Assembly: GCA_024278015.1 (NCBI GenBank)
Contig: JAJRUC010000335.1
Coordinates: 1-7,190 of the forward strand
Source of the DNA: Chloroflexota bacterium
GTDB taxonomy: Bacteria > Chloroflexota > Anaerolineae > 4572-78
Length of the DNA: 7,190 bases
Reading direction: 5' to 3'
Shown here piece by piece: positions 1-4,902 of the stretch (within the stretch, counting starts at the first letter, position 1; each line of letters starts with the position of its first letter). The notes under the pieces are model-generated. The model saw only the letters and a list, made by a program, of their open reading frames with translations, made no database searches and was not told the DNA's origin. Both the position numbers and the translations under genes were made by a program.

Positions 1-75
1 AAAGCGGCAGGCGATGCTGCACCCCTGGCAGGCCACACATTTATCCAAATCAATTACCATTGCCCATCGAGTCAT
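1..75 (-). CDS. 4Fe-4S ferredoxin-type electron-transfer subunit (N-terminal fragment)
   Basis: Only the first 25 codons are in the window; the gene continues past the left edge. The visible protein begins MTRWAMVIDLDKC and contains a complete CX2CX2CX3C cluster motif (Cys13, Cys16, Cys19, Cys23), which is how DmsB/PhsB/PsrB/NrfC-type iron-sulfur subunits begin. There is no signal peptide. That is normal for such subunits, which are co-exported with their Tat-bearing catalytic partner. A strong Shine-Dalgarno, AAGGAG at 83-88, lies 7 nt before the ATG and directly after the TAA of the molybdoenzyme gene, so the two are co-transcribed and probably translationally coupled. The expected role is to pass electrons between the molybdopterin subunit and a membrane quinone-reactive subunit. 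The family is clear; the number of clusters and the exact subfamily cannot be told from the fragment. Confidence 0.9.
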   Translation of the reverse strand, partial: MTRWAMVIDLDKCVACQGCSIACRF

Positions 76-82
76 GTTCTGT

Positions 83-88
83 CTCCTT
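83..88 (-). promoter_or_regulatory. Ribosome binding site of the ferredoxin-type subunit
   Basis: AAGGAG on the minus strand, 7 nt from the ATG at 75-73 and 1 nt beyond the preceding stop codon (92-90). It fixes the start of the partial gene at the left edge. Confidence 0.8.
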
Positions 89-89
89 G

Positions 90-2474
90 TTATGCGCGGT
101 ACACTTTGACTCGGGTGTTGGTCATACTCGCCAGTCCGGTAGCCGGTTCGCTGGCGGGGTTGATAATTTCCAACCCGTTCACCCCACGGTCTTTTGCCCA
201 GCGACCGATGGCTTTGTGTCCCTGATTGTGGGGCAAGTTCACCACATCGGGGCGCAAGCCGGGCACGGTGCGCATTTTTGTTTGTAATTTTCCAAAGGGG
301 CTTTCCACCCAAATGGTATCTTTATCCCGCAAACCAAGTTCCTTGGCGGTTTCGGGGTTCATTTCCAGCCAGCTATCCCACATTTCGCCCACGGTCATGC
401 CGCTGATTTCCTGCAAGGTTGGCATGTTGGCGGCGACGGAATACGGCCCCAGACTCATCAAGGTGATGATATTCAGGTGGAAGGGGAATTCGGCTTCATC
501 ACCCGCAAAGGTAATAGCTTCCTGATGCGGCAGGAAGGGCGTATCGCCCGTTTTGCCGATGCCCAGCGCGGCGAGTTCCTCTTTGTTCAAGTCGCTCAGG
601 GCGCAGCTCAATTCGCGGCTGTACAGGTCGAAGCGGCCATCGCGCGGCGCAGAGCCACGGTCTTTGCCCACCACTTCATCCACCCATTTTTGGCTGCCGC
701 GCCGGGCGTGACGGTAGCCGGGGGTGAACCACGCGCCCAACTCTTTCAGCGTGTCCCAATCGGTGCCGACGGTGGACAGGCGTTCTTGCAACAAGGCTTC
801 AAAGCCGGCCCACGGGAAGGCTTCGGCAACTTTGCCGCCCATTGCCTGCGCTACTTTAATGAGTACGTCGCCGGTGTTCATGGTGTCGTACAGCGGTTCA
901 ACCATCGGTTGGCGCAAGCCCACGCCGGGATACCCCAGCCCTTCAATGGCGTCATCCTGCCAGCGCTCAAGGAAGGTCGGTTCCGGCAAAATCAGGTCGG
1001 CGTACCGTGCGCTTTCATCCATAAACGAACTGAACGACACGATGAACGGCACTTTTTGAAAGGCGTCCGCAAAGCGTTGGCCGCCGGGAGCTTCGTAAAC
1101 GGGGTTGGCATCATACAGGAAGAGCGCTTCAACGGGGGCGCCGGCCAGAATTTTATCGGCCACGGCCTGATAGGCGTGTTTGCCGAGGGGGAACACTGTG
1201 CCTGCCCCGTCAAGGCGGTCTGTCGCCAGCCCCGTCTCTGCAACGGAATCGCCCGGCATGGCGGGCCAGTCGGCGCAGGGGAAATATCGCTGCACCTGCA
1301 CCCCGCCGGGAGCGTCAATGGCGCCGATGAGCGCGTTCAGAATGTGGACGGCCATAGCGGCATACAAGCCGGTGATATTGCCGTTCAGCAGGCCGCCTTT
1401 ACCCGGCATCATAGCGATGGCTTGCGGGGCGTGGGCGGCAAATTCACCCGCCAGGCGGGCGATGGTGGTGGCCGTCACGCCGGTGATGGCTTCTACTTTG
1501 GCGGGAGTGTAATTATCCAGCACAAAGTTTTTGAAACCGGTGTGTTTTTTGCCCTTGCCGTCTTTAAAGTCTTCAAAACCGAAGCTGTAATTGTGGATGA
1601 AGTCTGAATCAACCAGCCCGGCGCGAATGATGACGTTGGCAATACCGAGTGCCAGCGCGGCATCTGTGCCCGGTTTAATGGGAACCCATTCATCGGCTTT
1701 GGCGCCGGTAATGCCCTGACGCGGGTCAATCATCACAATTTTACCCCGATTGGCGCGTCCGCGCCGGAAGTACGATTGCCCGATGATGGTGCGTTGCGGG
1801 TTGCGTCCGCCTTCCAGCAGATTTGCGCCAAAGCTGAGGATGTAATCGCTGTTTTCAATGTCATAGGCGGGTAAATCGTACACGCCCTGGGTGTAAAGCA
1901 TCGCCAGTTTGGCCGCTTCAATGTTCAGGCTGTCGTGCGAAATGACATTGGGCGAGCCGACAGCCTGCATAAAGCGTTCGATGAGGGGGCGCATCTGGCC
2001 GCGCGTTTCGCCGTAAAGGAAGACGGTCTGTTCGGGGTGTCCGGCGGCGCGGAGGTCGTTCAGTTTTTGGGCAATGGCGCCGACGGCTTCATCCCACGAA
2101 ACAGATTTCCACTGCCCGCTGCCCCGGTTTCCGGTGCGGCGCATCGGGCCGGTTAAACGGTCCGGGTTGTACAGCAGTTCCGGCGCGGCCTGCCCTTTGG
2201 GGCACAGCGAGCCTTGATTGACGGGGTGCATCGGGTTGCCTTCCAGCTTCACCAGTTTGCCGTTCACTACCCGCCCCAGCAGGCCGCAGCCTGCGGGACA
2301 CAGTGAACAGACCGAGGTGACGATATGTTCTTCGCCCACAGCCGTAATCCACCCCGTTGAACTGGCATCAACCGGCGTGGCGTTAAGCACGGCCTGCAAG
2401 CCGCCCACCACGGCAGTGGTTCCGGCGGCTGTGGCGGATACTTTCAAAAATTGTCGTCGTGATAATGATTTCAT
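90..2474 (-). CDS. Tat-exported molybdopterin oxidoreductase, PhsA/PsrA-like, with Asn at the expected Mo-ligand position
   Basis: A 794-residue member of the complex iron-sulfur molybdoenzyme (DMSO reductase) superfamily. The N-terminus has a twin-arginine signal (SRRQFLK, residues 5-11) followed by a hydrophobic stretch. A 4Fe-4S site follows with Cys56, Cys59, Cys63 and Cys91 (CX2CX3CX27C). The molybdopterin core shows family signatures: GSPN near 173-176, SFGANLLEGG near 214-223, ADEWVPIKPGTDAALALG, a DANPVYEAPGG-type loop and ESARYADLILPEPTFLER. A C-terminal dinucleotide-binding domain ends in TNTRVKVYRA. From recall, the closest pattern is PhsA/PsrA thiosulfate/polysulfide reductase. 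Where PhsA has THASTC, with Cys as Mo ligand, this protein has SHDSLN, with Asn184 (codon AAC, 1925-1923). The substrate is therefore uncertain and Mo may be absent. I chose the ATG at 2474 over the in-frame GTG at 2489, because GGAGG at 2487-2483 sits 8 nt before it and lies inside the longer reading. It starts 1 nt after the cytochrome gene stop. Confidence 0.95.
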   Translation of the reverse strand: MKSLSRRQFLKVSATAAGTTAVVGGLQAVLNATPVDASSTGWITAVGEEHIVTSVCSLCPAGCGLLGRVVNGKLVKLEGNPMHPVNQGSLCPKGQAAPELLYNPDRLTGPMRRTGNRGSGQWKSVSWDEAVGAIAQKLNDLRAAGHPEQTVFLYGETRGQMRPLIERFMQAVGSPNVISHDSLNIEAAKLAMLYTQGVYDLPAYDIENSDYILSFGANLLEGGRNPQRTIIGQSYFRRGRANRGKIVMIDPRQGITGAKADEWVPIKPGTDAALALGIANVIIRAGLVDSDFIHNYSFGFEDFKDGKGKKHTGFKNFVLDNYTPAKVEAITGVTATTIARLAGEFAAHAPQAIAMMPGKGGLLNGNITGLYAAMAVHILNALIGAIDAPGGVQVQRYFPCADWPAMPGDSVAETGLATDRLDGAGTVFPLGKHAYQAVADKILAGAPVEALFLYDANPVYEAPGGQRFADAFQKVPFIVSFSSFMDESARYADLILPEPTFLERWQDDAIEGLGYPGVGLRQPMVEPLYDTMNTGDVLIKVAQAMGGKVAEAFPWAGFEALLQERLSTVGTDWDTLKELGAWFTPGYRHARRGSQKWVDEVVGKDRGSAPRDGRFDLYSRELSCALSDLNKEELAALGIGKTGDTPFLPHQEAITFAGDEAEFPFHLNIITLMSLGPYSVAANMPTLQEISGMTVGEMWDSWLEMNPETAKELGLRDKDTIWVESPFGKLQTKMRTVPGLRPDVVNLPHNQGHKAIGRWAKDRGVNGLEIINPASEPATGLASMTNTRVKVYRA

Positions 2475-2475
2475 G

Positions 2476-3060
2476 TTAGTTGCCTCCACACGTAACCAGT
2501 GTTGCGTCGGTGGTGCATTTCAGCACGCCGGTTTCCAGCGGGTAGCTATCCGGGGGGGGTTGGATGGTGCCGTTAGCCAACCCGGCCACATAATTCACCA
2601 GCGTTTCAAGTTGCGCGTCAGAGAATTGTCCTTTGAAGGGGGGCATACCGCTTCGTTCCCGTCCACGATTGATGGTTGATGTAATTTTACGCGCCTTCAA
2701 AGAGGTGCCGGCAAGTTGCGCCCCAAAAAGGCCCTCGCCTTTGGCGCCGTGACAGGCAGAGCAGGCGATGTCGTACAGTTCCGCGCCGTCTTCCACGCCG
2801 GGGGCCAGCAGCACATTCGGCAATTGCGGCACGGCATCGGGTTTGCCGCGCGCGGCCCACAACATTCCGCGCAGGGTGCGGGGGCCACCGCCGCCGGCCG
2901 ACACGTGGCACGTGCCGCAGCCTTCGCCGGTACGGGCGGCAAACTCCGGCAGCGCGTGTGCAGGGGTGGCGGGGGTAATCAAGCCAACTAACGCCAGTAC
3001 CACCACCACCGCCAATGCGACAAGTCCGTATTGAATAATGAGTATTAATTTATCCTTCAT
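2476..3060 (-). CDS. Exported diheme c-type cytochrome
   Basis: A 194-residue cytochrome c. Residues 5-30 form a hydrophobic signal segment, with a probable signal peptidase I site after Ala36 (AHA, then LPEF). Two heme-attachment motifs are visible: CGTCH (Cys48, Cys51, His52), followed by a Gly-rich VSAGGGGPRT segment, and CSACH (Cys100, Cys103, His104). The second lies in a classical class-I cytochrome c domain (GAELYDIACSACHG... SGMPPFKG... LETLVNYVAGL), with Met139 as likely sixth ligand. The first heme has no obvious Met partner. The C-terminal tail after a triple Pro (168-170) contains Cys182 and Cys191 outside any heme motif, which could form a disulfide. GGAG at 3073-3070 precedes the ATG by 9 nt. 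The gene ends 1 nt before the molybdoenzyme start, so the product is probably its direct redox partner outside the membrane. The family assignment is firm; its exact partner is inferred. Confidence 0.93.
   Translation of the reverse strand: MKDKLILIIQYGLVALAVVVVLALVGLITPATPAHALPEFAARTGEGCGTCHVSAGGGGPRTLRGMLWAARGKPDAVPQLPNVLLAPGVEDGAELYDIACSACHGAKGEGLFGAQLAGTSLKARKITSTINRGRERSGMPPFKGQFSDAQLETLVNYVAGLANGTIQPPPDSYPLETGVLKCTTDATLVTCGGN
2483..2487 (-). promoter_or_regulatory. Ribosome binding site deciding the molybdoenzyme start
   Basis: GGAGG on the minus strand, 8 nt before the ATG at 2474. It lies within the last codons of the upstream cytochrome gene and within the five extra codons of the alternative GTG start at 2489. 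The ATG start, directly before the Tat motif, is therefore preferred. Confidence 0.8.
2552..2559 (-). repeat. Eight-base homopolymer (C8 on the coding strand) in the diheme cytochrome gene
   Basis: Eight consecutive G on the plus strand encode the Pro-Pro-Pro segment (residues 168-170) just after the second cytochrome domain. A one-base length change would alter only the last ~25 residues, including the two non-heme Cys. It is a possible slippage or sequencing-error site; nothing shows that it varies. Confidence 0.5.
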
Positions 3061-3142
3061 AGTTTCTTTCTCCGGTTTCAGGAGGATTTATGTTTTTGGG
3101 CGGGATTTAATATCCTTGTGAATTGCGGCACACCCCTGGCCC

Positions 3143-3148
3143 ATTATA
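3143..3148 (-). promoter_or_regulatory. Possible -10 element (TATAAT) upstream of the diheme cytochrome
   Basis: An exact TATAAT on the minus strand lies immediately after the stem-loop, about 85 nt before the cytochrome start. I find no convincing -35 at 16-18 nt spacing, since that position falls within the hairpin. This is only a weak candidate for an internal promoter. Confidence 0.25.
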
Positions 3149-3180
3149 TTTCCGCCCCCTCGTGAAACAGGGGGCGGAAA
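3149..3180 (-). terminator. Perfect 12-bp GC-rich stem-loop after the tetraheme lipoprotein gene
   Basis: Arms 3149-3160 and 3169-3180 are exact reverse complements (TTTCCGCCCCCT and AGGGGGCGGAAA) with an 8-nt loop. The hairpin begins 37 nt past the lipoprotein stop on the minus strand. Neither side has a proper U tract: the minus strand continues TATAATGGG. It may therefore be a weak or attenuating terminator, or an mRNA-protecting hairpin, that lets the upstream lipoprotein be made in excess over the downstream subunits. The structure is seen directly; the function is inferred. Confidence 0.55.
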
Positions 3181-3217
3181 CTTCAAGCTATTTAATTGTG
3201 CCTGTCAACCATGTTGC

Positions 3218-4717
3218 TTATTCGGCGGGCAGGGTTTGGGCGTAAGCCGTGATGTCGATGAGGTCTTGCAAGGTGAACCCGTAATTGCGCCCGATGAGCA
3301 TCAATGCGCCGGGTTGCCCGTTGTACGCCTTGTGGCTGAATTCCCACGGATTATCGTTGGCAATGGTTCCCACGTATTCGGTTTCATCTTCGTCCCCGAA
3401 GTTAAGCAGCTTGCCGTCATCACCGTGACATTCGGCACATTCAACAAACAGGGTCTGACCGCGGGCCGCATCGCCGCCCACAATGGTTTTGTCTGCGTTG
3501 ATGAACGTTGACTTGTCAATCAAACCGTCCTGCATAAAGGCAACCAACTGACCAATCCGTTCCTCGTCCAGATACTGCGAGAAATCGTGGTCGGCATTTT
3601 TGCTGCCGTCCAGCCAGGCGGTCAACTCGTCGGCGGACATGGCTTGCGCATCCCAGATACCGACAAATCCGGTGGCGTGCGAGCCGGAAGCGTACACCCC
3701 GTCAGCCCCTTTGTAATCCCAGCCGTGACATTCCTTGCAACGCCAGGTATCGGCGCCGCTGCGGGTGTTGCTGCTTTGGCCGGCCCACAACGGTTGGTCG
3801 CTTTCGGGCGCGTCTGCGCCAATGGCGCTCCACCATTTGTCATACAGCCGCCCCCCCTCGGTAACCGGGTTTGCAGCGGGCAGGGTTTGCAGATAGGCCA
3901 GTACGTCAAGCTGTTCGCCTTCTGTCCAGCCGAGGTCAAGGGCAAAGGGCATCTCATCAACGCCGGGTTGCCCGTAGCGCATCTTGTTCAGGAGTTCCCA
4001 GGGGTTATCCTGGGCAATGGTCGGCACATATTCCGATTCGCCTTCATCAAAACCGAAATTGAGTGCTAACCCTTCGGGGCCGTGACAATCGGCGCAGGTA
4101 TCAAACAATTCCTTGCCGCCGGCTACATTGCCGCCCACAGCCGCTTTGTCTGCGCCCACAAAGATGTCGCCATCCAACGCTTCCTGACCCAGGAACAGAG
4201 CCAGGTCGGTCAGGTCTTGTTCATCCATATAGCTGCTGAAATCGTGGTCGGGGTTGGTTTCGCCTTTCAGCGCGCCCAGAATGTAATCCTGGCCTTTGCC
4301 GATAGCGTTCCACAGGCCGGTGAAGCCGGTGGCGTGCGAGCCGGAAGCGTACACCCCGTCAACGCCTTTGTAATCCCAGCCGTGACATTCCTTGCAGCGC
4401 CAGGTGTCCTCGCCGCTGCGGGTGTTGCTGCTTTGACCGGCCCACAACGCCTGGTCGCCTTCGGGTACATCAACACCCAGTTCCTCGAACCACGCATCGT
4501 ACAGCCGGCCACCGTGCGCGCCGTCGCCGTCCAGTTCCACGGCGGCAACCGGTTCTGCTGTCGGCTCGGCAGGGGCGGCTGTCGGCTCTGCGGGGGCAGC
4601 TGTCGGCTCTGCTTTCGCGGGAGCCTGGGTGGGGGCAGGAGCGCTTTGACCGCAGGCGGTCAACACCAAAGCCAGCGCCACTACCAGTACAACAAGCAAT
4701 AAAAGTGATTTTTTCAT
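3218..4717 (-). CDS. Tetraheme c-type cytochrome lipoprotein with two tandem diheme modules
   Basis: A 499-residue protein. Residues 1-22 form a lipoprotein signal (MKKSLLLL..., lipobox LTAC with Cys22). A low-complexity Ala/Pro/Glu/Thr linker follows (about 25-60) that would hold the heme domain away from the membrane. The rest is an internal tandem duplication, roughly 69-284 and 288-499. Each copy has a CKECH heme site (Cys108 and Cys327) followed by GWDYKG and GSHATGF, and a CADCH/CAECH site (Cys208 and Cys427) in a class-I-like domain. Equivalent Cys residues are exactly 219 residues apart. Possible axial ligands include His128/His347, His158/His377 and Met256/Met473. ATG 4717 is preferred over the in-frame TTG at 4729 because GGAGGGAG (4727-4720) lies between them. 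As first gene of the operon it is probably the outer electron carrier for the complex. The general function is secure; the electron donor or acceptor is unknown. Confidence 0.92.
   Translation of the reverse strand: MKKSLLLLVVLVVALALVLTACGQSAPAPTQAPAKAEPTAAPAEPTAAPAEPTAEPVAAVELDGDGAHGGRLYDAWFEELGVDVPEGDQALWAGQSSNTRSGEDTWRCKECHGWDYKGVDGVYASGSHATGFTGLWNAIGKGQDYILGALKGETNPDHDFSSYMDEQDLTDLALFLGQEALDGDIFVGADKAAVGGNVAGGKELFDTCADCHGPEGLALNFGFDEGESEYVPTIAQDNPWELLNKMRYGQPGVDEMPFALDLGWTEGEQLDVLAYLQTLPAANPVTEGGRLYDKWWSAIGADAPESDQPLWAGQSSNTRSGADTWRCKECHGWDYKGADGVYASGSHATGFVGIWDAQAMSADELTAWLDGSKNADHDFSQYLDEERIGQLVAFMQDGLIDKSTFINADKTIVGGDAARGQTLFVECAECHGDDGKLLNFGDEDETEYVGTIANDNPWEFSHKAYNGQPGALMLIGRNYGFTLQDLIDITAYAQTLPAE
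3669..3792 (-). repeat. Internal DNA repeat copy encoding the CKECH heme region of module 2
   Basis: Paired with 4326-4449, offset exactly 657 bp. By eye about 7 mismatches occur over 124 bases, many third positions being unchanged, while the modules on either side are much more diverged. It encodes WAGQSSNTRSG through GSHATGF around the CKECH site. Confidence 0.85.
4326..4449 (-). repeat. Internal DNA repeat copy encoding the CKECH heme region of module 1
   Basis: Partner of 3669-3792 (same strand, 657 bp apart, about 94% identical by eye). See the finding on patchy identity within the tetraheme lipoprotein gene. Confidence 0.85.
4557..4619 (-). repeat. Three 21-bp tandem repeats in the lipoprotein linker
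   Basis: Three imperfect 21-bp units start at 4557, 4578 and 4599, each beginning GCTGTCGGCTC on the plus strand. They encode a repeating Ala-Glu-Pro-Thr-Ala-Ala-Pro-type linker between the lipidated Cys and the first heme module. Copy number could change by slippage, which would lengthen or shorten the tether. Confidence 0.75.
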
Positions 4718-4719
4718 TT

Positions 4720-4727
4720 CTCCCTCC
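4720..4727 (-). promoter_or_regulatory. Ribosome binding site of the tetraheme lipoprotein
   Basis: GGAGGGAG on the minus strand ends 2 nt before the ATG at 4717; the GGAGG core (4727-4723) has a 5-nt spacing. It decides against the in-frame TTG at 4729. Confidence 0.75.
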
Positions 4728-4845
4728 AAGTTGAAATGAGTATGAATTTTTTTCCTACGTGTTCATAGTATCATGTCAATGTCCTATGCGTGTGTTTAAT
4801 ATGTCTCAATTACGTCAAAATGCGAACAAACCGGCGGTCACACGC

Positions 4846-4875
4846 TTGATTTTCCCTGCCGGTTACGCTTATAAT
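4846..4875 (+). promoter_or_regulatory. Sigma-70-type promoter of the histidine kinase/response regulator pair
   Basis: The -35 TTGATT (4846-4851) and -10 TATAAT (4870-4875) are separated by 18 nt. The start point would fall near 4882, giving a leader of about 20 nt with AGGAG at 4890-4894. The promoter lies inside the longer reading frame that begins at 4759, which argues for the kinase start at 4903. Confidence 0.75.
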
Positions 4876-4889
4876 GAACATATCTTATC

Positions 4890-4894
4890 AGGAG
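4890..4894 (+). promoter_or_regulatory. Ribosome binding site deciding the histidine kinase start
   Basis: AGGAG, 8 nt before the ATG at 4903. The GTG at 4759 opens the same frame 48 codons earlier but lies upstream of the predicted transcription start. Confidence 0.75.
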
Positions 4895-4902
4895 TTTTGC
4901 GC

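Larger units (their letters stand above)
3061..3217. other. Intergenic gap between the two cytochrome genes
   Basis: A 157-nt non-coding gap inside the otherwise compact minus-strand operon. It holds the diheme cytochrome ribosome binding site (3073-3070), a perfect stem-loop (3149-3180) and a TATAAT on the minus strand (3148-3143). I see no gene or RNA family in it. It could terminate or attenuate transcription after the lipoprotein gene, carry a second promoter, or stabilise a processed transcript end. Confidence 0.6.
4718..4902. promoter_or_regulatory. Divergent intergenic control region
   Basis: 185 nt between the start codons of the cytochrome operon (leftward) and the histidine kinase (rightward). 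It contains the plus-strand promoter at 4846-4875. A consensus-like TTGACA lies on the minus strand at 4779-4774, followed 16 nt later by only a weak -10 (TAGGAA, 4757-4752), so the leftward promoter may need an activator. GTCAA-like direct repeats lie in the middle. The shared region fits control of the operon by the adjacent two-component system, but that is inference. Confidence 0.55.

Noticed and set aside
477..1607. A 376-codon open frame on the plus strand
   Set aside because: It lies wholly antisense to the molybdoenzyme gene, resembles no family I recognise and has a composition expected from the GC-rich opposite strand.
3070..3085. Possible hairpin masking the diheme cytochrome ribosome binding site (CTCC upstream pairing with GGAG)
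   Set aside because: Only four base pairs with a 7-nt loop; too weak to claim as a regulatory structure.
3081..3106. Tiny plus-strand reading frame with an AGGAGG site ahead of it (six codons)
   Set aside because: No plus-strand gene follows it and the spacing is short; most likely chance in the gap between minus-strand genes.
4082..4702. Long plus-strand open frame of ~206 codons, with a similar one at 3587-4069
   Set aside because: Antisense shadows of the tetraheme lipoprotein; the two resemble each other only because the underlying gene is internally duplicated.
4759..4902. 48-codon N-terminal extension of the histidine kinase from a GTG at 4759
   Set aside because: It would run through the predicted promoter and ribosome binding site; the ATG at 4903 has AGGAG at proper spacing and leads into a normal membrane segment.
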